A stretch of 64,000 nt of DNA from Candidatus Nanosynbacter sp. HMT-352 (GCF_022819365.1 NZ_CP089289.1:248001-312000), one strand, 5' to 3'; counted from the first letter of the stretch, positions 17,402 through 25,488 are shown. Notes: generated by a model not told the origin, from the letters alone. Numbers and translations are program-made.

Positions 17402-17962
17402 TTATTTTATCCTCGGGAAAATCAGTCCGAACAGCGCAATTCCTGTTGCGACCGACACGTTGAATGATTCTTTTTGGCCGAACATCGGGATTTCTACGGT
17501 GAAGTCGCAACTACCCAAAAGCTCCGGCGTGATTCCGTGGACTTCTTCTCCAAGTAGCAGCGCAAATTTTTCAGGCGGCTGAAATTCTGGTAGCATCACA
17601 CTGTCTTTTGATTGCTCCAGCGCGATGATTGGCAAGTTTTCTGTTCGCTGATTTTCTTTAATCCAATCATTGATATCCTCGTAAAACTCAAATGACACCA
17701 AACTTTCCGCGCCTAAGGCTGTTTTATGAATTTGGCTGGTGATTTTCTCGCGAATGTGTGGCAGGCGGGGATCCTCAGAGCGAATTTCTCCATCGACAAG
17801 CGCACAAGCAGGCGCTCTGCTGCATAAACTCAATTCTGGATACGGCGTGTAACCACTGAGAATAATCTTTTTTACGCCAAATCCTTCGGCTGTGCGAAAA
17901 ATCGCCCCAACATTATGCGTTGAGCGAATATTGTGAACTAACAGAGTAATTTCTGGATTCAT
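17402..17962 (-). CDS. SpoU/TrmH-family RNA 2'-O-methyltransferase
   Basis: A 186-residue SPOUT-fold RNA methyltransferase that uses S-adenosylmethionine to methylate ribose in tRNA or rRNA. Motif 1 is HNIRSTHNVGAIFRTAEGFG, motif 2 is LLLGEEVHGI, and motif 3 is PMFGQKESFNVSVATGIALF; together these form the trefoil-knot cofactor site. It lacks an N-terminal substrate-binding domain, so the target is uncertain. TATAAT (17969-17974, minus strand) ends 6 nt before ATG, which predicts a leaderless mRNA. A second SpoU protein lies at 57781-58317. Confidence 0.88.
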   Translation of the reverse strand: MNPEITLLVHNIRSTHNVGAIFRTAEGFGVKKIILSGYTPYPELSLCSRAPACALVDGEIRSEDPRLPHIREKITSQIHKTALGAESLVSFEFYEDINDWIKENQRTENLPIIALEQSKDSVMLPEFQPPEKFALLLGEEVHGITPELLGSCDFTVEIPMFGQKESFNVSVATGIALFGLIFPRIK

Positions 17963-18013
17963 ATCACTATTATATCACTCGTCAAACCGTAAGCTTTTTG
18001 GTATAATTTTCAT

Positions 18014-19636
18014 ATGGACGAAGATAAAATTCAGGCGCGACGCCGCGAGCAAGATGAGGAAGCGACTCGTCGTCGAGCGTCAATTTTAGGACTTCAATAT
18101 CTTGATGGGCGGGAATTTGAAGAAACTTTACCTTTGCTTAAGGGTGTTTTGACGATAGAAGAAATGTATAAGGGTCGGCTGGTTCCGCTAGCCTTTAATG
18201 AGGAAGACCAATCTTATCGATTTGGTGTTACGTCACAAACTTCTGAATCGTTGATGAAGCGGATGCGAGATCAGTATGTTGAAAATGGCAAGCGAATCTT
18301 CTTCTTCTTAATTTCTGGTTCGGCGTTTCGGTCAATTATGCTTAGGTTTGATCCGCCGAAAAAAGTGATTTACGATAACATCGAAATTGCTAAGGAAGGT
18401 GATAGTGATACTCTGGCGCAGGTTACTCAGACTTTGGCTTCTGTGGGTACAAATGACGTGTTTAATTATTTGATTGACCAAGCGGATTTGTTGGGTGCGT
18501 CGGATATTCACATCGAAAATCAGCGTGAATCGATTCGAATTCGTATGCGTGTTGACGGAGCTTTGCACACAGTGGCAGAACTTAGCAGAGATAGATATCG
18601 AGTGATTATGGCGACTTTGGCGTCGCGCGCGAATATTTCTACTGCTTCCAGAGAGCCTCAGTCTGGACATATGCAGCAGGAAATTCATAGAGATGGTGTG
18701 TCGCATGTACTGAATTTGCGCGTGGAAGCCGTGATGACGGTGTACGGCTTGGACTTGGTGCTTCGATTGTTCAATTTCGATGAGTCAATGTTGAACTTGG
18801 ATCTCTTGAGTATTTCAAATAAAGAGCGCGAGCAAATTGATGAAGTTATTTCTCATCCGCGCGGGATGTTGTTGATGGTTGGTCCGACTGGCTCGGGAAA
18901 ATCTACGACGTTATATAGCATTTTGAACGCTCTTAATACTCAGGATCGAAAGATTATCACACTGGAAGATCCTGTAGAAAATACGATTCCTGGGATTGCT
19001 CAGATTCCAATTGATACGACAAATGGACAGAGGTTTGCTGACGGTTTGCGTAGTGTTTTGCGCCTTGACCCAGACGTGGTGATGGTTGGTGAGATTCGCG
19101 ATAATGAAACTGCAAAGACTGCGATTCAGGCGTCAATTACGGGACATTTGGTGTTGTCTAGCTTCCACGCCAATTCGACTGCGGCGGCGTTTAGTCGGAT
19201 GATTGACATGATTGGGCAAAACCCGATTTTTAGCTCGGCGGTTCGGCTGGTGATTGCTCAGAGACTAGTGAGGCGATTATGGGATGATAGCAAGGAAGAG
19301 TATGAGCCAGATGAGGCGACTCGCAAATGGGTGAAAGAAGTCTTGAAGGATTTGCCGGAGAATGTTGATTGCCCAGATCTTGATACGTTTAAGCTTTGGC
19401 GTGCGGTGCCGACGGATGACGTTCCGTTTGGCTACAAGGGGCGAATTCCGGTAATGGAACAGTTGGCTGTAAGCGAGAATATTCAGAAATTCTTGCGTGG
19501 CGATGTTGAGGATGTTCATACGGAAGCGATTGAAAAGGCTGCAAAAGAAGATGGCATGGTGACGTTACTTCAGGCTGGCGTGTTGGCAGCTCTTCGTGGC
19601 GAAACAACATTAGAAGAAGTCAATAGAGTAATATAA
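18014..19636 (+). CDS. pilB: Type IV pilus assembly ATPase, PilB/GspE family
   Basis: A 540-residue secretion ATPase that drives pilin polymerisation at the inner membrane. An N-terminal domain (about 1-140) precedes the ATPase core: Walker A GPTGSGKS, Asp box, Walker B DPDVVMVGEIRD and His box ITGHLVLSSFHANS. The whole protein has a single Cys, so the tetracysteine zinc site of classical PilB is absent. TATAAT (18002-18007) ends exactly 6 nt before ATG with no ribosome-binding site, so the mRNA is probably leaderless. In Saccharibacteria type IV pili are linked to motility and host attachment; that role here is inference. Confidence 0.9.
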   Translation: MDEDKIQARRREQDEEATRRRASILGLQYLDGREFEETLPLLKGVLTIEEMYKGRLVPLAFNEEDQSYRFGVTSQTSESLMKRMRDQYVENGKRIFFFLISGSAFRSIMLRFDPPKKVIYDNIEIAKEGDSDTLAQVTQTLASVGTNDVFNYLIDQADLLGASDIHIENQRESIRIRMRVDGALHTVAELSRDRYRVIMATLASRANISTASREPQSGHMQQEIHRDGVSHVLNLRVEAVMTVYGLDLVLRLFNFDESMLNLDLLSISNKEREQIDEVISHPRGMLLMVGPTGSGKSTTLYSILNALNTQDRKIITLEDPVENTIPGIAQIPIDTTNGQRFADGLRSVLRLDPDVVMVGEIRDNETAKTAIQASITGHLVLSSFHANSTAAAFSRMIDMIGQNPIFSSAVRLVIAQRLVRRLWDDSKEEYEPDEATRKWVKEVLKDLPENVDCPDLDTFKLWRAVPTDDVPFGYKGRIPVMEQLAVSENIQKFLRGDVEDVHTEAIEKAAKEDGMVTLLQAGVLAALRGETTLEEVNRVI

Positions 19637-19665
19637 TTGACTTTATATCCATAAACTGATAAAAT
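19637..19665 (+). promoter_or_regulatory. Promoter of the 522-residue orphan
   Basis: TTGACT (19637-19642), a 17 bp spacer and TAAAAT (19660-19665), with ATG 8 nt further on. The layout predicts a leaderless transcript. Confidence 0.65.
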
Positions 19666-19673
19666 ATTAGTTT

Positions 19674-21242
19674 ATGAGCGAAGTTTCGGAACACTCTTAT
19701 CACGATAGCGAATCCTCAGAGTCTGAGAAAGACTCTGTCTGTGAAATTTTTGATACTGTTATCAATTTCCTTGAATATATATATGAAGATGTGCCCAAAG
19801 ATTCATCCATATTTAAGGACTTGGTTGAGAAATATAAGCCTGTAATTGATAGTCTTAAGCAGGCTAAGGATACATACGACCAGTCTCCTGAGTATTTGGA
19901 GGTCTGCTATGATTTTGACGAAGTGAGTTCTCGGTTGAAAGAGGAATTTAATAAGGAATATGAAGCCTCGCTAAATGCTTTTATGTCGTCATTGGATAAG
20001 ATTTTTCCTGATAATATAGCGGAAGTTAATATTCCGAAATACTGCAATCTTGAGGGGTGTAAAATTCCTAAAGTAAAGAAATTTCAGAGGAATAATAATC
20101 TTAACCCAGATATTGCTGACTCTGAATATATGCAACTAGCGCTAGAGACTAAGGAGGCTGTGATTGATGGCATTCGTAAGGAAGACGACACTTCTTCATT
20201 TATAGAATTTGAAGTAAGTCAGCCTGAATATGATCCAGTTTGTAAAAATACGGACAGATTGGTTAAGCTGTTGGCGGATTTTTCGGGAATTAAATATGAC
20301 GAATTTAATGCAATGCTCGAGAGCAATGTTGATGTGCGTATGGAACGCATTGAAGCCTTCTTTAATTATGAAAGAGACCTGAATTGGGCGAAAGTCATAC
20401 TTGACTGTGTAAACGAGATGAAATGTCTGGATGAGGGGTTATTGGCTCGTGAATATACAGGGATTGTATTCGAGGAAAATTGTCCGAATGTGCGAACTCT
20501 TGCTAGATCTATAGTGAAAGAAAAAGCGAAGTTAATTTTAGAGGGAGAGCTGAGGGTTCTTTCTGAAAAATTCACAACTTACAAGGTGGCGCCTGAAATT
20601 GCGGGTGAATCTTTGAGAAAAGCCACCAAGAAGAAAAGGTCAAATAAACCGAAGTCGAGAGCTGAAGAAGATTCTCGGCCGGTAGAGATTGGATTGAAAG
20701 CGGGAGATGCTGTGATACTTGATAGCGAGACGTTTCCGTGGCTTAAAGAAGATTCTGCTGTGAATGTACTGCATGTTGAGTGTGGTGGTGACGGTACTGC
20801 GGTTGCAGTAGTTGACACGCGCACTGAAGAGGCTAAAAAGGTCGAGCATAAAATGACTGGATACGAAAACGACGAGAAGAAGCGGGACATTCTACCTATT
20901 ATTAAGGATAAATTAGCTATGGCTGCTAAATGCGTGGCAACTTCAGAAGATAAGTCTGTCGGTTTGCCAGTTGGCTTAAATAATAGATTAAAAGAGCTTT
21001 ATCCGTTTATAATTTACGCCTGGAAAGAACAGACACATAACGCTAAGAGGGTTTATGTATCAAAAGTCAGCGTTGAAGACATGTCTGATGAAAGTGAGAC
21101 TAAAAAATCTCTTCAGGAAGCTGGAGTGACTGAAATGGTGCTATTTTTGGGGGCTTGTGACAAACAGAACCAGGAGTCGTTAGTGGCTCTGTTTATAGAT
21201 GGAGACTCTCGTGATGCGGCTAAGCACGGTGCTGGCGCTTAG
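19674..21242 (+). CDS. Large acidic orphan protein
   Basis: A 522-residue protein without a recognisable family. The first 25 residues are Ser/Glu/Asp-rich. The first two thirds are acidic and helical, a basic patch of Lys and Arg (KKKRSNKPKSR) lies near residue 325, and a smaller mixed domain follows. No signal peptide or transmembrane segment is visible. It has its own promoter and ends 2 bp from the convergent malic enzyme gene. Codon use is AT-rich and native-like, unlike the small cassettes. Its function cannot be inferred. Confidence 0.6.
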   Translation: MSEVSEHSYHDSESSESEKDSVCEIFDTVINFLEYIYEDVPKDSSIFKDLVEKYKPVIDSLKQAKDTYDQSPEYLEVCYDFDEVSSRLKEEFNKEYEASLNAFMSSLDKIFPDNIAEVNIPKYCNLEGCKIPKVKKFQRNNNLNPDIADSEYMQLALETKEAVIDGIRKEDDTSSFIEFEVSQPEYDPVCKNTDRLVKLLADFSGIKYDEFNAMLESNVDVRMERIEAFFNYERDLNWAKVILDCVNEMKCLDEGLLAREYTGIVFEENCPNVRTLARSIVKEKAKLILEGELRVLSEKFTTYKVAPEIAGESLRKATKKKRSNKPKSRAEEDSRPVEIGLKAGDAVILDSETFPWLKEDSAVNVLHVECGGDGTAVAVVDTRTEEAKKVEHKMTGYENDEKKRDILPIIKDKLAMAAKCVATSEDKSVGLPVGLNNRLKELYPFIIYAWKEQTHNAKRVYVSKVSVEDMSDESETKKSLQEAGVTEMVLFLGACDKQNQESLVALFIDGDSRDAAKHGAGA

Positions 21243-21244
21243 GC

Positions 21245-22378
21245 TTATCTAATGACATTCGCGACAGCTTCAACAACGCCTTCATCAAATGCGGTTGGAA
21301 CGACTTTATCGACGGTTGGATTTTCGACCAGGTTAGCTAGCGCTTCAGCAGCCGCCAATTTGTGCTGATCGGTGATTTTCTTAACTCCGTGGTCTAATGC
21401 ACCGCGGAAAATTCCAGGGAAGGCCAGGGAGTTGTTGACTTGGTTTGGAAAGTCGCTACGACCCGTGCCGATGATTGCGACGCCGGCTTGCTTGGCGACA
21501 TCTGGCATAATTTCTGGAACCGGATTTGCTAGCGCAAATACGATTGGATCTTTCGCCATTTTCTTAACTAATTCTGGAGTGAGAAGTCCTGCGCGCGATA
21601 CGCCGATGAATACGTCTGCGTCGGTGATGGCGTCTTCAATTGAGCCAGATTGCGATGTGTCAACATATTCTAATAGCGCGGTTTTTTCAGCGTTCAAATC
21701 TGTGCGTGATTTTCCGACAATTCCTCGGCTATCCACCGCTACGATGTTTTTTGCTCCGTAAAGATTTAACAATTTGATGATTGCCGTACCGGCTGCGCCT
21801 GCGCCGACAACTACGAATTTGCAATCCGCCAGGTTTCGTCCTGTCAATTTAGCGGCGTTAATTAAGCCCGCTAATACAACGACAGCCGTGCCATGTTGAT
21901 CGTCGTGGAAGACTGGAATATCTAATTCTGCCTTCAATCGCTCTTCAATTTCAAAGCATTTTGGTGCGGCAATGTCTTCGAGGTTGATGGCGCCGAAGCT
22001 TGGCGCGATGGCTTTAACTGTGGCAATAATTTCTTCTGGCTCGTGAACGTCTAACACAATTGGCACGGCGTCGACATCGGCAAAATGCTTAAATAGCAAA
22101 GCTTTTCCTTCCATGACTGGCATGGCGGCTTTTGGTCCCAAATTGCCCAGACCCAAAATTGCTGAGCCGTCTGAGATTACGGCAACTAGATTATTTGTCC
22201 AAGTGTACTTTGGCAAATCGGCTGGATTTTCGGCAATTGCTTGGCTGACTGCGCCGACGCCAGGGCTGTAATAGGCGCTAAGTTTGTCGCGATTAAGCTC
22301 CTCTTTATCTCTGAGGCTAGTCGTAATTTTACCTTTGTATTTTTCGTGTAGTTCGAGTGCTAATTTATTGTAATCCAT
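21245..22378 (-). CDS. Malic enzyme, NAD(P)-dependent
   Basis: A 377-residue malic enzyme that oxidatively decarboxylates malate to pyruvate. [13 protein letters not shown] holds the catalytic Tyr region, [14 protein letters not shown] the metal-binding Asp pair, and [10 protein letters not shown] the dinucleotide-binding glycines. It is the short bacterial form without a phosphotransacetylase domain. ATG 22378 was chosen over an in-frame start 18 bases upstream because TATAAT (22385-22390, minus strand) ends exactly 6 nt before it; the upstream start lies within the promoter. The predicted mRNA is leaderless. Confidence 0.93.
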   Translation of the reverse strand: MDYNKLALELHEKYKGKITTSLRDKEELNRDKLSAYYSPGVGAVSQAIAENPADLPKYTWTNNLVAVISDGSAILGLGNLGPKAAMPVMEGKALLFKHFADVDAVPIVLDVHEPEEIIATVKAIAPSFGAINLEDIAAPKCFEIEERLKAELDIPVFHDDQHGTAVVVLAGLINAAKLTGRNLADCKFVVVGAGAAGTAIIKLLNLYGAKNIVAVDSRGIVGKSRTDLNAEKTALLEYVDTSQSGSIEDAITDADVFIGVSRAGLLTPELVKKMAKDPIVFALANPVPEIMPDVAKQAGVAIIGTGRSDFPNQVNNSLAFPGIFRGALDHGVKKITDQHKLAAAEALANLVENPTVDKVVPTAFDEGVVEAVANVIR

Positions 22379-22406
22379 AACTATATTATACTCCAATTTT
22401 ATCTAA

Positions 22407-22541
22407 TTGATATTTCTTTAGATTTGTGTTATTATCTTATGTAATTGTACGAGAGTTAAATATTCGAGCCTTGTTTGACGTGGAGCCGCAGAGGTACAAC
22501 TGCGTGGCCAGTCGGAGCGAGTTCGGAAGATAGGAAAAATT
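22407..22541 (+). promoter_or_regulatory. rplS promoter and structured leader (candidate L19 leader)
   Basis: TTGATA (22407-22412), a 17 bp spacer and TATTAT (22430-22435) predict a start near 22442 and a leader of about 100 nt. It contains a hairpin GCCGCAG/CTGC-GT-GGC close to the gene. Other bacteria have an L19-binding leader at this position, so autoregulation by L19 is plausible, but no match to a known leader family was tested. Confidence 0.5.
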
Positions 22542-23063
22542 ATGAGTTTTCAATTGATTGACAAAATCAACCAAGCACAAAAAAAGCAAGCAGTTGTCGA
22601 TGCTCGCAGTGGTGACACAGTTCGCGTTTACCAGAAAATTAAGGAAGGCAACAAAGAGCGTATTCAGATGTTCGAGGGTGTTGTTATCCGTACCGACAAT
22701 AAAAAATCGCACACATCACGCATTACGGTTCGAAAGATTGCTTCAGGCGTTGGCGTTGAAAAGTCATTCTTGATACACAGTCCGCTAATTGAGAAGATTG
22801 AAATTGTTCGTCGTGCTAAGGTTCGCCGCAAGTTCTTAAGCTTCCTTCGCCAGCGTAGCGGTAAATCAGCTCGCTTGACGGCTAAGAATTTCGATCGCGC
22901 TGCTGTTAATGACATTCATGACGCTAAGGCAGAAGCGGAAGCTGAACGCTTGAAGGAAGAGGCTGCTCAGGCTGCTGCTGCAAAACAAGCTGAAAAAGAT
23001 GCCGCTCAGGCTGAACTTGACGCTAAGGCTGCTGAAGTTGCAGCTCGCCATAAAGACGCGTAA
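22542..23063 (+). CDS. rplS: Ribosomal protein L19 with long C-terminal extension
   Basis: A 173-residue L19, a large-subunit protein at the 30S-50S interface. The first 115 or so residues match the family (ERIQMFEGVVI, TVRKIASGVGVEKSF, RRAKVRRKFLSFLR). The last 55 residues form an Ala/Glu/Lys-rich segment of probable continuous helix that ordinary L19 (about 115 residues) lacks. ATG 22542 follows a TAGGA site. The gene is monocistronic, between a long leader and a terminator at 23084-23115. Confidence 0.95.
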   Translation: MSFQLIDKINQAQKKQAVVDARSGDTVRVYQKIKEGNKERIQMFEGVVIRTDNKKSHTSRITVRKIASGVGVEKSFLIHSPLIEKIEIVRRAKVRRKFLSFLRQRSGKSARLTAKNFDRAAVNDIHDAKAEAEAERLKEEAAQAAAAKQAEKDAAQAELDAKAAEVAARHKDA

Positions 23064-23083
23064 TTGTCAATTGGTCTATTGTT

Positions 23084-23115
23084 AAAACCGTCTCTTAATC
23101 TGAGGCGGTTTTCTC
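23084..23115 (+). terminator. Terminator of rplS
   Basis: AAAACCGTCTC and GAGGCGGTTTT form an 11 bp stem with one G-U pair, running into a T stretch. The next gene's TATAAT follows directly. Confidence 0.85.
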
Positions 23116-23131
23116 ATGTTATAATCTCAAT

Positions 23132-23629
23132 ATGGCAATATTTCATTATATATCCGTCCTTGTTCCGACGACTTTAGCCGTGGCGACACCTTACGTTTTG
23201 AGAAGAAACGGCTTTGATAATGAGCAAAAATATCGCTGGCTACTTTACGTAGCGTGCTTGTTGTTTTTCATATCTTGGTATTTGCCGTCGCCGTTAATTG
23301 ACGGGCAGGACACTAGTTTTACGACGCACTTTGTGGGCGGTGGGCTATTCACGGGGCTATTTTGGGCGTATTTGGTTTCGTCGATGAAATGGCGGGCGCA
23401 TTGGCTGGTGACGGCGTTTTCAGTATTTGCTTTAGTTTCGACGTTGGGCTGCATTAACGAATTGGCGGAATTATTTATGGTCAAGGCAGGTTTGGCGAGC
23501 ATAAAATTGGACGACACGAATTGGGATATTTTGGCGAATACATTAGGCGCGGCAACAGTTTGGATTAGCTGGATTATTGCGGATTTTATGATGAAAAAGG
23601 GAAGATTGTCGGGTGATTCTGGGGATTGA
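23132..23629 (+). CDS. VanZ-like multi-pass membrane protein
   Basis: A 165-residue protein with about five hydrophobic helices. Polar motifs in the second half (THFVGGGLF, INELAEL, DTNWDILANTLGA) resemble the VanZ/DUF2238 group, where an Asp-Asn-x2-Gly pattern is typical; the assignment is tentative. TATAAT (23120-23125) ends 6 nt before ATG, so the mRNA is probably leaderless. The gene overlaps the GTG start of rnhB by 17 bases. Confidence 0.55.
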   Translation: MAIFHYISVLVPTTLAVATPYVLRRNGFDNEQKYRWLLYVACLLFFISWYLPSPLIDGQDTSFTTHFVGGGLFTGLFWAYLVSSMKWRAHWLVTAFSVFALVSTLGCINELAELFMVKAGLASIKLDDTNWDILANTLGAATVWISWIIADFMMKKGRLSGDSGD

Positions 23630-24602
23630 TGAAGTCGGGCGCGGCGCGTGGGCTGGACCGTTGGTGATTGGCGCGGTGGTTTTGGGTGGCGCTGAAATTG
23701 AAGGGCTTGATGATAGTAAAAAATTGACCAAAAAACGGCGTGAATTGCTCGATGAGGAAATTCGCGAGCAAGCGTCGGCTTGGGCGTTGGGTTGGGTTTC
23801 TGCTGAGGAACTGGATGAAATAGGGATGAGTGATGTGCTTAAACTGGCTACGCGGCGCGCAGTCAAAGAAATTCAAGCGAAATGTCAGAAAAGCGGCTCG
23901 AAGTTTGATGAGATTATTATCGATGGGACGGTCAATTTTTTGGCGGGTACACCGCTAGAAAAGTACGTAACAATTATAGCGAAAGCCGACGGTCTGATTC
24001 CGAGCGTTTCGGCGGCGTCGATTATTGCCAAAGTGGCTCGCGATAAATTTATGGCAGAGCAGGATAATGTTTATCCGGGATATGATTTTTCTTCGCATGT
24101 TGGTTATGGCGTAGCGAAGCACCGAGCGGCTATTGATAATCTGGGTGTGACTCCGCTACATCGGCTGAGTTTTGCGCCGTTGGCTAAATATGCTAATACT
24201 GGGGCGAATTCGCAAAATGCGTCTGACGATAGAAAATCTAAAAACCAGCAAAAAGACACAACGCGTCAAATTGGTGATAAAGGTGAGCAAGCGGCAGCGG
24301 ATTGGTTGATGGCTGATGGTCATGAGATTATAGAGCGGAATTGGCGAACGCGATATTGTGAAATTGATATTGTTAGTAAAAAAGATAATGTTTTATATTT
24401 TACAGAGGTCAAATATCGGAAAAATGACAATTTCGGCGATGGCTTGGCGGCAATTACAAATAAAAAACAGCAACAAATGCGTTTTGCTGCTGAAATATTC
24501 ATTGCCAAAAATGCGCAGTATGAAAGCTGTGATATGCAAATGCTGGCAATTTCTGTTGATGGAAATCCGCCCGTAGTTAAAGAGTGTGTGGTGTTGGAAT
24601 AA
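23613..24602 (+). CDS. rnhB: Ribonuclease HII fused to YraN/UPF0102 nuclease domain
   Basis: A 329-residue fusion. Residues 1-195 are RNase HII, which removes ribonucleotides and RNA primers from DNA: GIDEVGRG carries the first acidic pair, with DDSKKLTKKRR, the IDG region and the conserved SVSAASIIAKVARD helix. After a polar linker (about 196-215), residues 216-329 form a YraN domain of the endonuclease-like fold: ERNWRTRYCEIDIV and FTEVKYR supply the Asp and Glu-x-Lys residues. Elsewhere these are often separate neighbouring genes. The GTG start at 23613 overlaps the previous gene. The last 96 bp are repeated beyond cassette III. Confidence 0.9.
   Translation: MILGIDEVGRGAWAGPLVIGAVVLGGAEIEGLDDSKKLTKKRRELLDEEIREQASAWALGWVSAEELDEIGMSDVLKLATRRAVKEIQAKCQKSGSKFDEIIIDGTVNFLAGTPLEKYVTIIAKADGLIPSVSAASIIAKVARDKFMAEQDNVYPGYDFSSHVGYGVAKHRAAIDNLGVTPLHRLSFAPLAKYANTGANSQNASDDRKSKNQQKDTTRQIGDKGEQAAADWLMADGHEIIERNWRTRYCEIDIVSKKDNVLYFTEVKYRKNDNFGDGLAAITNKKQQQMRFAAEIFIAKNAQYESCDMQMLAISVDGNPPVVKECVVLE
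24506..24601 (+). repeat. Direct repeat copy 1: 3' end of rnhB-yraN
   Basis: These 96 bp, the end of the functional gene, recur at 25393-25488 with only two substitutions (A/G and T/C). The copies flank cassette III. The same reading frame is kept in both; the stop is TAA here and TAG in the other copy. Confidence 0.95.
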
Positions 24603-24605
24603 ATT

Positions 24606-24660
24606 GTTCGCTTTCGTCGTTTCCGACTCATCAGCATAGATACGCATCTATGGAGCGAAC
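24606..24660 (-). ncRNA. Type III hammerhead ribozyme
   Basis: Read on the minus strand: stem III strand GUUCGC (24660-24655), U16.1 (24654), C17 (24653), stem I CAUAGAU-GCGU-AUCUAUG (24652-24635), core CUGAUGA (24634-24628), stem II GUCG-GAAA-CGAC (24627-24616), core GAAA (24615-24612), and stem III strand GCGAAC (24611-24606). Every core position fits the consensus and all three stems pair perfectly. The predicted cut is between 24653 and 24652. It lies in the 3' untranslated part of the cassette III transcript. Its GUUCG can instead pair with CGAAC upstream (24719-24723). Confidence 0.92.
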
Positions 24661-24723
24661 TGACAAGCAGGAGAATATGTACGACGGAGAGAGACCGCCA
24701 AATTCGGCGGCTGTCAGTTCGGT
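24656..24723 (-). terminator. Long stem downstream of the cassette III gene, competing with the ribozyme
   Basis: CGAACTGACA (24656-24665) pairs with TGTCAGTTCG just after the gene end (24712-24721), enclosing a second hairpin CCGCC-AAATT-GGCGG. It shares bases with stem III of the hammerhead, so the two folds exclude each other. A clear T run is missing, so termination is not certain. Confidence 0.5.
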
Positions 24724-24727
24724 GGCA

Positions 24728-25141
24728 TTAGCCGCAGGTGCCGATGGGCTCCTGATCTGTGGGCGTAACGCTTTCGATGTTCCAGAAAGCTGAGATCAAC
24801 GGAATGCGATAACCGTAAGACTTGATTGTGTAAGTCCTACCTGTCTCAATGCGGCCGTAGACGTCCGCGCTATTGAGGCGGATTCCGCCAAAACCGTAGT
24901 AGTCTTCTACTACGTAAGTGGATCCCGATGTGTAAACCCGATACTCATGAGAGCGGTTGTCGCCGCTCCCCGTCTGGACGGACTCTTTGCTACACACGGT
25001 AGCGATTTCCGTGTGAGTGTTTAGCTGCGCCACCGAAGTGGCGCAGCCGTCGAAACCGAAGACGACAACGATAGCCAGAATGAACAGGACGATGAGTCCC
25101 ATGGTGCTGCTCTTGTTACGACGCATGGATGAACGACGCAT
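24728..25141 (-). CDS. Small membrane-anchored protein resembling actinophage proteins (cassette III)
   Basis: A 137-residue protein: a basic N terminus, one hydrophobic helix (about residues 14-31) ending near a Cys that only poorly fits a lipobox, then an outside domain with RVYTSGSTYVVEDY, NSADVYGRI and GYRIPLISAFWNI. From memory this pattern resembles small membrane or lipoproteins common in phages of Actinobacteria, the usual hosts of Saccharibacteria. That link needs a search. Codons end mostly in C or G, unlike flanking genes. A strong GGAGAGAGG site precedes ATG 25141. Confidence 0.6.
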   Translation of the reverse strand: MRRSSMRRNKSSTMGLIVLFILAIVVVFGFDGCATSVAQLNTHTEIATVCSKESVQTGSGDNRSHEYRVYTSGSTYVVEDYYGFGGIRLNSADVYGRIETGRTYTIKSYGYRIPLISAFWNIESVTPTDQEPIGTCG

Positions 25142-25382
25142 GACGGACCTCTCTCCTCACCCGGACGGAATGTCCGTGTTTTACAAAAAACACTGCCCTG
25201 GCGCCCGGATGGCGTGTGAGCAAGGCGAGGTTTCACGACACTATTTTGCTTCCGCTAAAATAACGCCATAAAATCTCACCTTGCTTTATTCTCAACTGCT
25301 TGTCAAAGTGCGCTTTCGGACGAGGATTTGCTCGTCAACAAAAGCTGTATCTATTTATATCACAAATAAAATAAAATGTCAA
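25142..25382 (-). promoter_or_regulatory. Promoter and structured leader RNA of cassette III
   Basis: Minus-strand TTGACA (25377-25382), 17 bp, TATAAA (25354-25359). The leader of about 205 nt contains P1 (CUUUUG-uu-GACGAG with CUCGUC-CGAAAG, 25313-25344), a linker UUGACAAGCAG that is complementary to the 3' region, P2 (25275-25284 with 25220-25229) and further hairpins before the ribosome-binding site. P1 and P2 correspond to those in cassettes IV and V with pairing-preserving changes. Confidence 0.75.
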
Positions 25383-25392
25383 TAGATTTTGT

Positions 25393-25488
25393 CAAAAATG
25401 CGCAGTATGAAAGCTGTGATATGCAAATGCTGGCAATTTCTGTTGATGGAAATCCGCCCGTAGTTGAAGAGTGCGTGGTGTTGGAATA
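25393..25488 (+). repeat. Direct repeat copy 2: displaced 3' end of yraN
   Basis: This matches 24506-24601 at 94 of 96 positions and ends with a TAG stop in the yraN frame. Similarity continues weakly for about 14 bp beyond the stop. It has no start signal and is best read as a gene fragment left or created when cassette III inserted. Confidence 0.95.

Larger units (their letters stand above)
24602..25392 (-). mobile_element. Foreign cassette III with hammerhead ribozyme, flanked by direct repeats
   Basis: About 790 bp lie precisely between two copies of the yraN 3' end. Reading on the minus strand: promoter 25354-25382, structured leader, a small membrane-protein gene (24728-25141), a terminator-like stem and a hammerhead ribozyme whose last base is 4 nt from the yraN stop codon. 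Coding bases favour C/G at third positions, unlike rnhB or pepN. There is no transposase or integrase. The flanking duplication and compositional shift strongly suggest an inserted element. Confidence 0.75.
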
